DNA of 48,843 nucleotides, taken from NCBI GenBank assembly GCA_964510065.1, contig CAZEAC010000031.1, positions 1-48,843 of the forward strand, written 5' to 3'. The notes beneath the pieces were generated by a model. It made no database searches, was not told where the DNA came from, and worked only from the letters and a program-made list of their open reading frames with translations. Within the stretch, counting starts at the first letter, position 1, and the number at the start of each line of letters is the position of its first letter. The position numbers and the translations under genes were made by a program. The stretch comes from CAZEAC01 sp964510065 (GTDB taxonomy: Bacteria > Bdellovibrionota_C > UBA2361 > CAIXSY01). This document shows, in pieces, positions 1-7,988 of the stretch.

Positions 1-74
1 TCGCAAAGATCGCCGAAAGGCCAGCGAAGACGAAATGCATAGTTTTTCAGAGGTTGCTTAGCTTTATTCTTCAT
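1..74 (-). CDS. Possible N-terminal fragment of an unknown protein, cut by the window edge
   Basis: An open minus-strand frame starts at the ATG at 74 and runs off the window start (about 24 codons). The N-terminus is basic and aromatic (MKNKAKQPLKNYAFRLRW). Its start overlaps the end of the tiny upstream frame (65-142) by 10 bases, which would fit translational coupling. No clear Shine-Dalgarno sequence is visible. A second possible start at 40 in another frame gives a hydrophobic N-terminus (MHFVFAGLSAIFA), and the choice between them cannot be made here. No family is recognised. Confidence 0.25.
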   Translation of the reverse strand, partial: MKNKAKQPLKNYAFRLRWPFGDLC

Positions 75-142
75 CATCGGTGTCGAAATCATCAATGCCG
101 AACTGTGGCTTGGCACCGGCCTCAATCCTAATGTCGGCCATT
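65..142 (-). CDS. Very short acidic reading frame, 25 codons
   Basis: This minus-strand frame reads MADIRIEAGAKPQFG followed by an acidic tail rich in Asp and Glu, and ends in TAA. The frame stays open upstream of this ATG for at least ten codons toward palindromic repeat copy 1. It could therefore be the surviving C-terminus of a gene interrupted by the repeat rather than a true microprotein. No Shine-Dalgarno sequence precedes the ATG. It is tightly coupled to the frame that runs off the window edge. Function unknown; existence uncertain. Confidence 0.22.
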
Positions 143-164
143 TGTACATTACTACAATGGTAAT

Positions 165-340
165 TGGTAATTACTCATTAGGTGTGGGTAGTGTAATTAC
201 TCATTAACCCCGGGTATTCTTTCCCTCACTCTGTGACCTCCGTGTCTCTGTGGTTTAAATACTTTAAAAACCACAGAGACTCGGTGGTCACAGAGTAGCG
301 GAAAAAGCAACCACACTTAACTAGTAGTTACGGATAATGA
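165..340. repeat. CCACAGAG palindromic repeat, copy 1 (subfamily A)
   Basis: The core inverted repeat lies at about 223-301: a left arm ending TGTCTCTGTGGTTT and a right arm beginning AACCACAGAGACTC, around an AATACTTT loop. The inner 15 or so base pairs are nearly perfect and the outer arms have several mismatches. Longer flanks are shared with copy 3: TTACTCATTA occurs at 171-180 and 197-206 on the left, followed by CCCCGGG, and CACACTTAA with GTAGTTAC lies on the right. The outer flanks are themselves inverted relative to each other. The element ends just beyond the 3' end of the tRNA-Asn gene. It looks like a non-coding MITE- or REP-like element and contains no gene. Confidence 0.8.
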
Positions 341-347
341 ATATAAA

Positions 348-423
348 TGGCTCCCCGGGCAGGGCTCGAACCTGCGACACGGTGATTAACAGTCACCTGC
401 TCTACCAACTGAGCTACCGGGGA
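348..423 (-). tRNA. tRNA-Asn (GTT)
   Basis: Read on the minus strand, a 7-bp acceptor stem TCCCCGG/CCGGGGA encloses a D arm (GCTCAGTTGGTAGAGC), an anticodon arm with loop CTGTTAA (anticodon GTT), and a T arm with GGTTCGAGCC. The discriminator base is G and the CCA end is encoded at 348-350. All cloverleaf elements are present in 76 nt, so it should be functional. It lies just downstream of recR on the same strand, but it has its own candidate promoter. Palindromic repeat copy 1 lies immediately 3' of it. Confidence 0.97.
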
Positions 424-440
424 ATAGCTGATAGGGGCTT

Positions 441-469
441 ATAGTTACGATTAAAGCGAAAGATGTCAA
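441..469 (-). promoter_or_regulatory. Candidate promoter of tRNA-Asn
   Basis: On the minus strand a perfect -35 TTGACA (464-469) is followed after 17 nt by AACTAT (441-446), which matches the -10 consensus at three of six bases. A start site near 434 would give a leader of about 10 nt before the tRNA. The strong -35 supports it; the weak -10 is the reason for moderate confidence. Confidence 0.4.
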
Positions 470-510
470 CATAGGTGGGTGACATAGAGCGGGAGGACAT
501 GTAGCAGGTG

Positions 511-1116
511 CTACCCAGAAATGAGGCTTCGTCCCGAAAATGCCCTGGAAACCGTTACCTCATCGGCATATTCAAGCTCACCGCCCTTAGGCATGCCCTG
601 GGCAAGGCGAGTTGAACGGACCCCCATCTCGCTCAAAATACGGGCGGCATAAAGCGCCGTGGCATCACCTTCAACGGTTGCCGAAGTGGCCAGGATTACC
701 TCCTTTACTGCTCCTTCTTTTACCCGCGCGACAAGCTCAGCCAACTTCATGCTCTCCGGCCCTTGACCTTTAAGTGGAGCCCACAAGCCATGCAGCACAT
801 GGTACTGCCCGCGATACTCCCCCATCCTTTCAATAGCGATGAGATCCATAGGTTTCTCAACCACACAAAGTAGCGATGCGTCGCGCCCCGAATTTTTACA
901 GATGCTGCAGAGCGGTTCTTCAGTAAGAAAAAAACAGCGATCGCAGAGCCGCACCAACTCCGCGGCGCGATTTAGTGCTTGCGAAAGCGTCGAAGCAAGC
1001 TTTCGATCGTTATTCACAAGGTGATAGGCCAAACGCGCCGCGCTCTTTTCGCCGATAGAGGGCAGTTTCGAAAGCTCGTTGACCAGTTTTTGGAGCGCGG
1101 GAGGGAAACTTATCAT
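511..1116 (-). CDS. recR: Recombination mediator RecR
   Basis: The 201-residue protein has the full length of RecR, which with RecO (and RecF) loads RecA onto gapped DNA in the RecFOR repair pathway. Visible features are an N-terminal helix-hairpin-helix region (LSKLPSIGEKSAARLAYHL, about residues 15-33), a four-cysteine zinc finger (CDRC then CSIC, about 58-72), and a Toprim domain beginning at VVEKPMDL (about 85) with the acidic patch ATSATVEGDATA near 143-154. It is the last protein gene of the dnaX-ebfC-recR set, a conserved order in many bacteria, and starts 23 bp after ebfC. No strong Shine-Dalgarno sequence precedes the ATG, so translation may depend on upstream ribosomes. The stop is TAG. 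Confidence 0.96.
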   Translation of the reverse strand: MISFPPALQKLVNELSKLPSIGEKSAARLAYHLVNNDRKLASTLSQALNRAAELVRLCDRCFFLTEEPLCSICKNSGRDASLLCVVEKPMDLIAIERMGEYRGQYHVLHGLWAPLKGQGPESMKLAELVARVKEGAVKEVILATSATVEGDATALYAARILSEMGVRSTRLAQGMPKGGELEYADEVTVSRAFSGRSLISG

Positions 1117-1139
1117 TCGCCAATACTGTACAACGGAAT

Positions 1140-1469
1140 TTACATCCCCGGAATAGGAAGACCACCGGTTACTTTGGCCATTTCCTTTTTCAGTGTTTCT
1201 TGGATTTTGGAAAGCGCGTCATTTGCAGCGGCAAGAATGAGGTCCTGAAGAATCTCGACATCTTCTGGGTTTACCACTTTCTTGTCGAGCACAACCGAAA
1301 CAATTTGATTCTTTCCATTTGCAACAATCTTTACCATACCACCGCCGGCATTTCCTTCTCCGGTAATCTTGTCAGCCTCATCTTGCACGCGCTGCAGATC
1401 CTGCTGCATCTTCTGCGCCTGCTTCATTAGTCCTTGAAGATTTCCGGGCATTCCGCCAAAGCCTTTCAT
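1140..1469 (-). CDS. ebfC: Nucleoid-associated protein, YbaB/EbfC family
   Basis: This 109-residue protein matches the YbaB/EbfC family in size and layout. It has a Gly/Met/Gln-rich N-terminus (GNLQGLMKQAQKMQQDLQR), then the conserved GEGNAGGGMVKIVANGK stretch (about 39-54) that leads into the beta-sheet, and a C-terminal helix (DLILAAANDALSKIQE). Family members form tweezer-shaped dimers that bind DNA. The gene sits between dnaX and recR, 9 bp after the dnaX stop, with a purine-rich AGGGGG ribosome site before its ATG. Co-transcription with dnaX is very likely. The call is secure at family level; the exact DNA-binding role in this organism is inferred. Confidence 0.94.
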   Translation of the reverse strand: MKGFGGMPGNLQGLMKQAQKMQQDLQRVQDEADKITGEGNAGGGMVKIVANGKNQIVSVVLDKKVVNPEDVEILQDLILAAANDALSKIQETLKKEMAKVTGGLPIPGM

Positions 1470-1478
1470 ACTTTCCCC

Positions 1479-3182
1479 CTACTTAATTCGAATATTTTCT
1501 ATAACACTACCAGGAAATACCTTCTGCAACGATTTTAGTTTCGGATGCGCCGATATATCGCGCTCTTTCTCGCGTTTCATATCTGCGGCCTCCTTGACCT
1601 CGCCATGCAAAATACTGCCCTCAATAGGGGCACCCTTCGTACCTACCGTGCTAAGCTCAATTTTCCAAGCGGCAATTCCAGTAATTTTACTTAACAGTGC
1701 CTCAATTTTCGATCTGTTCTCAGATTGAGTAAGGTAGTTCACCGTAAATTCAGGCGCACTGCCCTTTAGTACTCCCGCGCCATACTGACTTACCGAAACT
1801 CGCTTGAGCTGCTCAAAAAGCACCGTCGATCCGGCAGATTTTACTGCACTCACAAAATCTTCCCAACGCAAAGCTCCACCGCGAATCATAGCTGCCTCGA
1901 CTGGAGCCGGCCGCTCAATTGCGGGAACACTCTCCTGCTGGGCCGACTTGGCCTGTACGCGCGGCGTTTCAGCTTTTGTTTCCAGCTTCACCACCGCAGC
2001 GCTTTGCCGTGCCCCTTCAGAAACCGGCGTATTGTTTGCCTTAAGGATGCTTTGCAGTGAGCTGACCAAGTGCGCGATATCACGCACCGGCTCGCGAGTT
2101 GCCATACGCACAACCAAAGCTTCTATCGCATACTGCGGGTATGAACTTCGAATTGCGTTGTCCGCGCCATCTCGCGCAAGGGTGACGAGATCCTGTATGT
2201 CACGAGCTTCTACCGGGCTCACTTTCTCGGTCAATTCCCGAGATTCATCTTTATTAAGTCCGATTCGCGAAAGCCCTTCTTGTCCGGCGCTCTTTGCCAC
2301 AAGAAGCTCGCGCCATAGCAACACAAATTCACGCAAGAAGAGAGCTGGGTCGATTCCCATACTAAACGCATCACCTACAGCGGCAAGTGCGACCGCCGGA
2401 TTGCGTTGAAAGATCGCCTCAACTATTCTACTGAGTGTTTCACGGCTGACAACGCCAAGTACTTTTCCTGCATCTTCGCCGCTAATCTTCCCTTCGCAGT
2501 AAGATTGCACTCGGTCCAAGAGCGATTGCGAATCACGCATCGAGCCCTCAGAAAGCCTCGCCAAAAGCCTTATTGCCGAGTCTTCAATTTCAATTTTCTC
2601 AACCGTACACACCTCTCTCAGCCGCTTCTCAACTTCAACAAGAGTCAACGCTCTTAGGTCGTGACGCTGACAGCGCGATATAACCGTATCTGGAATTTTG
2701 TGTGGCTCGGTCGTCGCCAACATGAATACAGTGTGCGGCGGCGGTTCTTCGAGGCTCTTTAGCAGTGCGTTAAATGCCGAAGGGCTCAGCATGTGCACTT
2801 CGTCGATAATGTACACCTTGTAGCGCGAACCGCCCGGCGGAAGCATGCGGAAGCTCTCAATAAGTTCGCGTACGTTATCGACGCTATTATGCGAGGCTCC
2901 GTCAATCTCACGCACTGCGAGATTTGTTCCCTGGGTAATACCGACGCATTGACTGCACTTCAAACATGGGGCGCTCGTTGGCCCATTTTCACAATTGAGA
3001 CACTTTGAAAAGATTCTCGCGATCGAGGTCTTGCCCACGCCGCGCGGGCCAGAGAAAAGGTACGCGTGCCCGACTTTGTTTCGAGAGATCGCGTTGGCCA
3101 AAGTCTTGGTAACATGCTCCTGCCCGGTAACATCGGCGAAAGACTGCGGTCTAAATTTTCGGGCGATAACAAGGTACGACAT
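1479..3182 (-). CDS. dnaX: DNA polymerase III subunit gamma/tau
   Basis: The 567-residue product is the AAA+ clamp-loader ATPase. From the chosen ATG it begins MSYLVIARKFRPQSF, the usual start of the family. Seen in order: Walker A GPRGVGKTS (about 45-53), a cysteine cluster that binds zinc (CLNC, CLKC and CSQC, about 60-80), Walker B IIDEVHML, the sensor region ATTEPHKIPDTVISRCQRHD, domain III, and a variable tau-like tail ending IENIRIK. A longer version from a TTG at 3221 is rejected because it would run into the SRP RNA 3' arm. No strong Shine-Dalgarno sequence precedes the ATG. The ATG lies about 26 nt after the SRP RNA 3' end, so the two may share a transcript. I did not see a clear A-rich frameshift site for a short gamma form. 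Confidence 0.96.
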   Translation of the reverse strand: MSYLVIARKFRPQSFADVTGQEHVTKTLANAISRNKVGHAYLFSGPRGVGKTSIARIFSKCLNCENGPTSAPCLKCSQCVGITQGTNLAVREIDGASHNSVDNVRELIESFRMLPPGGSRYKVYIIDEVHMLSPSAFNALLKSLEEPPPHTVFMLATTEPHKIPDTVISRCQRHDLRALTLVEVEKRLREVCTVEKIEIEDSAIRLLARLSEGSMRDSQSLLDRVQSYCEGKISGEDAGKVLGVVSRETLSRIVEAIFQRNPAVALAAVGDAFSMGIDPALFLREFVLLWRELLVAKSAGQEGLSRIGLNKDESRELTEKVSPVEARDIQDLVTLARDGADNAIRSSYPQYAIEALVVRMATREPVRDIAHLVSSLQSILKANNTPVSEGARQSAAVVKLETKAETPRVQAKSAQQESVPAIERPAPVEAAMIRGGALRWEDFVSAVKSAGSTVLFEQLKRVSVSQYGAGVLKGSAPEFTVNYLTQSENRSKIEALLSKITGIAAWKIELSTVGTKGAPIEGSILHGEVKEAADMKREKERDISAHPKLKSLQKVFPGSVIENIRIK

Positions 3183-3208
3183 ATTAACATTCACGATGAG
3201 CTGAAAAC

Positions 3209-3306
3209 ACGGCCGAGGCAATGTATCACAGAAGTAAAATCGCTACGGTTGCTCCCTTCCGGGCCTAGCCGGGTTCACGCCACCTCTCGCACACACCTCG
3301 ACCGCT
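3209..3306 (-). ncRNA. ffs: Small bacterial SRP RNA (4.5S RNA)
   Basis: The minus strand carries the signature of SRP domain IV: GAACCCGGCTAGGCCCGGAAG followed within the same loop region by GGAGCAACCGTAGCG. The apical GGAA tetraloop is closed by CC/GG pairs, with the asymmetric and symmetric internal loops that Ffh binds. The flanks close the long rod: CGGTCGAGG on the 5' side pairs with CCTCGGCCG on the 3' side. That sets the gene at about 3209-3306, and the ends are accurate to a few bases. A TATAAT box lies just upstream. Placement directly before dnaX is a recurrent bacterial arrangement. Confidence 0.93.
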
Positions 3307-3312
3307 GCATGA

Positions 3313-3318
3313 ATTATA
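3313..3318 (-). promoter_or_regulatory. -10 box of the SRP RNA promoter
   Basis: A perfect TATAAT on the minus strand lies about 7 nt before the predicted 5' end of the SRP RNA. No convincing -35 box is visible at 16-18 nt upstream. Because dnaX starts directly after the RNA without its own obvious promoter, this promoter may also serve dnaX-ebfC-recR. Confidence 0.6.
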
Positions 3319-3863
3319 GCCCTAGTTTTGGTTGAAGCTCCAGAGTGGCGAATCCTTCATTTTGGGAATCCCAGGGCTAGCCTGAGTCACCTTGCCTCAG
3401 ATGTTGAAGCAGATCGCCACAGCCGCAAGAGCATAAGCTATGTATTTTCAGCATGTTACATTCGCAAATTTGCTGGCAAGAAACTTGCTCAATTGCTCTG
3501 CATGCTTACAACAACAATGCTGAGTCACATCTCGAAAACAATAGCGCAGGGTCGCCCACTTTGGGGACTACTTCTTGCCAATCAATATCTGAAGCCATCG
3601 GACCTGCTTCGATTGGCTCTTCGCCAGCGTGCGCTCGATGTAATCGTTCGATGCCCACAAAGAGTGGATTGGACTAATGCGGCGGACGGAGAAATCGCCC
3701 AGGAGATTCTCGCGGGGAAGACACTTGCAGCCCTACCTCCGCGCACTCGTCAATTTCTCCGCGAATCTGAAACAGCCCAAGTACTCCCACCAAAACGCCT
3801 ATGCGTTTTCGCGCCGACGATCCGTCGCAGTAGACGTCGGCTTCTCTGCTCGCGAACTCGGAC
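3319..3863. other. Gene-poor stretch with no confident gene
   Basis: About 545 bp between the SRP RNA promoter and the J-domain gene hold no reading frame that I can assign. A plus-strand frame (3328-3915, 195 codons) stays open but overlaps the end of the J-domain gene tail to tail and has no ribosome site. Its middle (GLLLANQYLKPSDLLRLALRQ, split over about 3571-3632) superficially resembles the helical start of MshEN-type domains. A minus-strand frame (3674-3913) contains VLGLFQIRGEI, which recalls a CheW strand but stands alone. These contradictory hints fit a decayed gene or chance. The -35 region of the SRP RNA promoter would lie at its left end. Confidence 0.5.
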
Positions 3864-5546
3864 TTATTCAACCGGCATCCCAAGCTCTTTGCGAATTGCA
3901 AGAATGCGTTCATAAGTAGTTTTTATTTTAATAAAATCATCGGAGGCCTTCGACTCTGAAGCGCTCGACGCATCTGGGTGATTTGCCTTCGCTAAATTTC
4001 GGTAGGCCAACTTGATGTCACTAAAACTTGCGGCAGGCGAAAGATGAAAAGTATGCAAAAGCTGCTGATATTCCTGCATTTTCGGATTCATTGATTGGCG
4101 ATATTTCGCATCGACAAATCGGCGCTGTGGAGCATCGTCTTCGGGTAGCCTTTTCATCTCTTCAACTTTCTTGGCTGAGGCTTGCAGACGAGCCGCTTCA
4201 CGCGCCAGCAACAGCCGATACAGCATTCGATAGAGCAAGATACAAAGTATTGGCACTACCAGAATCAGGATGAGCCAATTTACCTTAAAATAACGTCCTG
4301 CGAGGGCGAGTTTTAGCCACTCGCCAACCGAGATACCAGTCTCAATCGACGCCAATTTACGCTCGGCGCTCGCATCTTTATCATCGCGAAAGAGCGCAAG
4401 CGCGGCTTCATAACGCAATTGATCATTAAGCTCATGAGGATCGGGATTCACTTCGCGTAAACGTTGCAACAATCCATCGGCACGCGCGTAACTTCTTGAA
4501 TTCAATTGGTATCGAAAGCCAGCGACTAATAATTTTCGGTAGCTATCCGCTACCTGCGGGTCGACCCTAGAGAAGTTTCTAAGCATTGCCTCGACTCGCG
4601 GGTCATCAAGGTCAAGAAACTTCTGCACCGGCATTGCAAGAAGCGCTGAGTTAACCGCCTCATGGGTACTTGGCGTTCGCTTCGCAACGTCTAAGTAAGA
4701 GAGTATTCTTAGGGCTTCATCGGGCTTTCCCTGAGCAAGCAAGAAAGCTACCTCCTTTGATACCAGGTCGATCACAATCGGATGCAGTGCCGTCGACAGC
4801 GCCGGATCTTCCGACATAAGATCGAAGAGCGGATAATAACGACCAATATCGCCGCGACGATCAATAGAGAATGCATTAACTAAGCCAACTTCCACGCCAT
4901 TCCATTTCGCCACAAACGGATCTTCTACGCCCAAGACTTCGCGTGCCAGAGCGATTGTTTTTGAGGCAGAGGTGAGCTCCTTTTCCCCGTATAAGTCGAT
5001 TAAGCGCTCAGCGCAGAATTTCTTGAATCTAACTAGATCTTTTTTGATTTTCGGAGCGACCTCGGCCCAGCGGCTTTTCGGATCGCTGGCACCGTATGCA
5101 ATCATAAATCCAAATGGGATTACCTCGTGAGAGACCTTTTGGACCGCAATTTCGAGGAGCGCGACACCACGTGGAATCGAAAGAAATTCCTGGGCATAAG
5201 CAAAAGAAGCTTGATCGTCGGGACGCATTTTAAAAAGCGCCGATAGTCCAATTAATGCCGCCTGATTGTCACCACCTTTAAGCGCAAGCAGGATAAATCT
5301 ATGAAGCTCAGAAGCTTCAAAACGCTTTGCGTCACCAAAACCTCTTTCTGCGATAGCATGTATCGCTGCTTCACGAGAAAGGAGGCGCTCTTCACCGCCT
5401 ACGGTCAGCTTGACGTTCGACTGATCAACTTCTTCAAAACGTTCAACGTCAAATTTGAGTCCATAAATTTCGCGCTGCTCCGCATGAAGCACCACTGCAC
5501 AGTGCGCTATCGCGGCGAAGAACAAGAAGAGCGTTATTCGAGCCAT
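3864..5546 (-). CDS. Membrane-anchored protein with a C-terminal J-domain
   Basis: This 560-residue protein has an N-terminal signal peptide or anchor (LFLFFAAIAHCAVVLHA) and a large helical, repeat-rich region (about 60-420) that reads like degenerate tetratricopeptide units. One membrane segment follows (NWLILILVVPILCILLYRML, about 428-447), then a basic linker and a C-terminal J-domain (about 490-555). The J-domain has the diagnostic HPD tripeptide in KANHPDAS. The layout predicts the repeat region outside the inner membrane and the J-domain in the cytoplasm, where it would recruit DnaK. It begins 14 bp after the DUF1573 gene and ends the accB-accC operon. The client or role is unknown. 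The J-domain call is firm; the repeat call is tentative. Confidence 0.82.
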   Translation of the reverse strand: MARITLFLFFAAIAHCAVVLHAEQREIYGLKFDVERFEEVDQSNVKLTVGGEERLLSREAAIHAIAERGFGDAKRFEASELHRFILLALKGGDNQAALIGLSALFKMRPDDQASFAYAQEFLSIPRGVALLEIAVQKVSHEVIPFGFMIAYGASDPKSRWAEVAPKIKKDLVRFKKFCAERLIDLYGEKELTSASKTIALAREVLGVEDPFVAKWNGVEVGLVNAFSIDRRGDIGRYYPLFDLMSEDPALSTALHPIVIDLVSKEVAFLLAQGKPDEALRILSYLDVAKRTPSTHEAVNSALLAMPVQKFLDLDDPRVEAMLRNFSRVDPQVADSYRKLLVAGFRYQLNSRSYARADGLLQRLREVNPDPHELNDQLRYEAALALFRDDKDASAERKLASIETGISVGEWLKLALAGRYFKVNWLILILVVPILCILLYRMLYRLLLAREAARLQASAKKVEEMKRLPEDDAPQRRFVDAKYRQSMNPKMQEYQQLLHTFHLSPAASFSDIKLAYRNLAKANHPDASSASESKASDDFIKIKTTYERILAIRKELGMPVE

Positions 5547-5560
5547 TTCTCACGCTACGG

Positions 5561-6601
5561 TTACGAGACCGATCGCGCGTCGGGCATTATGCCATAGACC
5601 ACGAGCGGGAAATCTCCGGCATCCGTGATCACGGTGAGCTGCGCTTTAAGATCCTTCCTGCTTGAAAGCTGAGAAGCGCGCACCTTAACTTTGACCACGA
5701 AGCGCTTGCCGGCTTCAATTGCAACTGAGGAAGCCGATACTGCCGGATTATCGCTCTTTATCTCCTTCAAGGTAATCCCCTTATTTCCGAGGTTTTCAAG
5801 CCTGGTGCTGCGTTCTGTTTCAGATTTGGTATCAAGTACCCCAAAGGAAAGTGATGACGGTCGCAGTCGGACATCGCCCGTTACCTGGGCATAGATCGGT
5901 ATAGTGTAGCTCCTTACCCCCTTGGGCCCAGCAACCTCGACAACTAGCCGATCGCGGAACTCCCCGATTGCAATATTTTTGGTGAGAGTTACATCGACGG
6001 TACGGGCCTTTGGCCCACTCTGCTTCTGAGTCACGACTACATTTTTCGAAACAGATTTGACTGCACTTATCGCCGATTCGCTACCCTCGCGAAGTCGAAT
6101 TGATACGCTTTTGGTGCTCTGCTCAAGCGCACCAAGGGCAACTTCATCGAAGCTTACTCGTGCAGGCTCAATCGTCAGCTCACGGTCCACGGTTCCCTTA
6201 ATCGTCAAATCAAGGGATGAAACATCAGGATCGCTGGTGAGCACGCGAACCGTTTTTACTTTTTCGCCAGAAAATCCGGTCGTATCAAACTCGATATGAA
6301 TCTTTGCGCTACTGCCAGGATCGACGGAATCTTTATCCACATTTGAGGCAGTGCAGCCACACGCAGGAATGATTCGTTGTATCTGCAATGGCATTGTTCC
6401 GAGATTCTTGACCTCGAAATCGTGAATTACCTTAGAGCCTTCGGGAACTGCTCCAAAATCATAGGTCTTTGATTCTATCGCGAGACGCGATCGTCCACCG
6501 GTAGCTTTATCATCCGCACGAAGCTGCGGGACAAAGCCGAGTGCAAGCACGAGCAGTGCGGGCGTTATGCAGCTGCTGATTTCCGTGGTGATTCGTCGCA
6601 T
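5561..6601 (-). CDS. Secreted DUF1573 (ASH/HYDIN-like) beta-sandwich protein
   Basis: The product is 346 residues from the ATG at 6601. That start is chosen over the ATG at 6616 because GGGAGG lies 7 nt upstream and the protein then begins with a clean signal peptide (RRITTEISS, then a hydrophobic core ALLVLALGF). The DUF1573 hallmark is clear: YDFGAVPEGS, then NLGTMPL, then IIPACGCTAS (about 40-85). Two more sandwich repeats follow, starting near LTIEPARVSF and RLRPSSLSF, so there are three tandem ASH-type domains. The gene start overlaps the accC stop by 37 nt, so it is translated with accC. DUF1573 proteins are usually exported; the function here is unknown. Confidence 0.85.
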   Translation of the reverse strand: MRRITTEISSCITPALLVLALGFVPQLRADDKATGGRSRLAIESKTYDFGAVPEGSKVIHDFEVKNLGTMPLQIQRIIPACGCTASNVDKDSVDPGSSAKIHIEFDTTGFSGEKVKTVRVLTSDPDVSSLDLTIKGTVDRELTIEPARVSFDEVALGALEQSTKSVSIRLREGSESAISAVKSVSKNVVVTQKQSGPKARTVDVTLTKNIAIGEFRDRLVVEVAGPKGVRSYTIPIYAQVTGDVRLRPSSLSFGVLDTKSETERSTRLENLGNKGITLKEIKSDNPAVSASSVAIEAGKRFVVKVKVRASQLSSRKDLKAQLTVITDAGDFPLVVYGIMPDARSVS

Positions 6602-7965
6602 GAGGGAGCCTCCCATACATTGTTATTATCGAGAAACTTGGTGTAAAATTTCCCGCTCTTAAAATCGGGATGTTTAAGGATGCGCCGGTGCAGCTCAATA
6701 TTGGTCTGAATTCCCTCTATCATGTACTCATCCAAAGCAACTAATATCTTGTCGATACATTCGTTTCTGGTTGGCGCACGCGCGATAAGTTTCGCTACGA
6801 GCGAGTCATAATAAGGCTGTACGGTGTAACCGCTGTAAAGCGCAGAGTCTACCCTAATTCCATTGCCACCCGGAGGATGGTAGCTCGCGACCAGCCCCGG
6901 CGATGGCACAAGTGTGCGCGGATGTTCGGCGTTGACACGTACCTCAATGGTGTGGCCACGCAGCTGAACTTGATCTTGTGAAAACGGTACCTTTTCTCCG
7001 GCAGCGGTCAAAATCTGCAGCTTTACAAGGTCAGTATCCGTCACCATTTCGGTGACCGGATGTTCTACCTGCAGCCTAGTATTCATTTCAATGAAATAAA
7101 ACTTGCGGCTTTCAAGATCGACAAGGAACTCGCAGGTACCAACATTGGTGTAGTTGACCGATGTGCAGAGGTCCACCGCAGCGTTTTGAATTGCGTCCTG
7201 TAAATCCGGATCCAACCCAATCGAGGGAGACTCCTCAATAATCTTCTGATAACGGCGCTGAATAGAGCAGTCGCGAATACCGAGGTGCAAAATATTTTTA
7301 TGGTGATCCCCAATCACCTGAACCTCAATATGGCGCACACGTGGTAGATATTTCTCAACAAGCAGGTGCCCATCACCAAAAGCCGCTTCGACTTCACGCT
7401 GCGCGGTCATAAAAAGTCCTGGAAACTCAGAGGGCGCAGAGACTATTTTCATCCCCCTGCCACCGCCACCGGCACAGGCTTTAAGCAGAATCGGAAACCC
7501 CGCTCGCTCAGCAACTTTAAAAGCGTCATGGACATTCAAAAAGCCGTGACTATCACCGGGAATAGTTGGTACTCCAGCCTTATCCGCCGCGCGACGGGCA
7601 CGTGCCTTATCTCCCATCACGCGCATATTACGAACCGAGGGGCCGATAAAGGTGATTCCGCACGAGCCGCAAATTTCGGCAAAGGCTGCATTTTCGCTTA
7701 AGAATCCATAGCCAGGGTGAATCGCCTCTGCGCCCGTTGCCACGGCCGCGGCCATAATTGTGGCGACATTAAGATAGCTCTCTTTGGCAAGCGCAGGCCC
7801 GATACAGACGCTTTCCGAAGCAAGTTTGACATGCAGCGCGTCTTTATCCGCCGTTGAATGCACTGCAACAGTCTTAATCCCCAATTCATGGCAGGCACGA
7901 ATAACACGCACCGCGATCTCACCACGATTTGCAATGAGGACTTTCGAGAATGGCGCTGATTTCAT
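6565..7965 (-). CDS. accC: Acetyl-CoA carboxylase, biotin carboxylase subunit
   Basis: At 466 residues this is a full-length biotin carboxylase, which uses ATP and bicarbonate to carboxylate biotin on AccB in the first step of fatty acid synthesis. The N-terminus KVLIANRGEIAVRVIRACHE is the family signature. The ATP-grasp glycine loop GGGGRGMKIV lies at about 163-172, and the catalytic segment EMNTRLQVEHPVTE at about 290-303 holds the conserved Arg and Glu residues. The C-terminal tail past residue 445 is charged and family-variable. The gene starts 23 bp after accB, and the DUF1573 gene overlaps its end. The carboxyltransferase subunits (accA, accD) are not in this window, as is common. Confidence 0.96.
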   Translation of the reverse strand: MKSAPFSKVLIANRGEIAVRVIRACHELGIKTVAVHSTADKDALHVKLASESVCIGPALAKESYLNVATIMAAAVATGAEAIHPGYGFLSENAAFAEICGSCGITFIGPSVRNMRVMGDKARARRAADKAGVPTIPGDSHGFLNVHDAFKVAERAGFPILLKACAGGGGRGMKIVSAPSEFPGLFMTAQREVEAAFGDGHLLVEKYLPRVRHIEVQVIGDHHKNILHLGIRDCSIQRRYQKIIEESPSIGLDPDLQDAIQNAAVDLCTSVNYTNVGTCEFLVDLESRKFYFIEMNTRLQVEHPVTEMVTDTDLVKLQILTAAGEKVPFSQDQVQLRGHTIEVRVNAEHPRTLVPSPGLVASYHPPGGNGIRVDSALYSGYTVQPYYDSLVAKLIARAPTRNECIDKILVALDEYMIEGIQTNIELHRRILKHPDFKSGKFYTKFLDNNNVWEAPSCDESPRKSAAA

Positions 7966-7988
7966 TCCGGGCTACGTCCCAAAAAGAG

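Noticed and set aside
501..514. Terminator between recR and tRNA-Asn (GTAGC/GCTAC)
   Set aside because: The stem is only 5 bp, it overlaps the recR stop, and it lacks a T-tract.
3182..3221. Longer dnaX from a TTG start at 3221
   Set aside because: It would overlap the 3' arm of the SRP RNA, and the ATG at 3182 gives the conserved DnaX N-terminus.
3674..3913. A CheW-like gene remnant on the minus strand
   Set aside because: Only one short strand resembles CheW (VLGLFQIRGEI); the rest does not, and the frame begins inside the J-domain gene.
3328..3915. A 195-codon plus-strand gene
   Set aside because: There is no ribosome site, it overlaps the J-domain gene end, and no family is recognised; kept only as a note.
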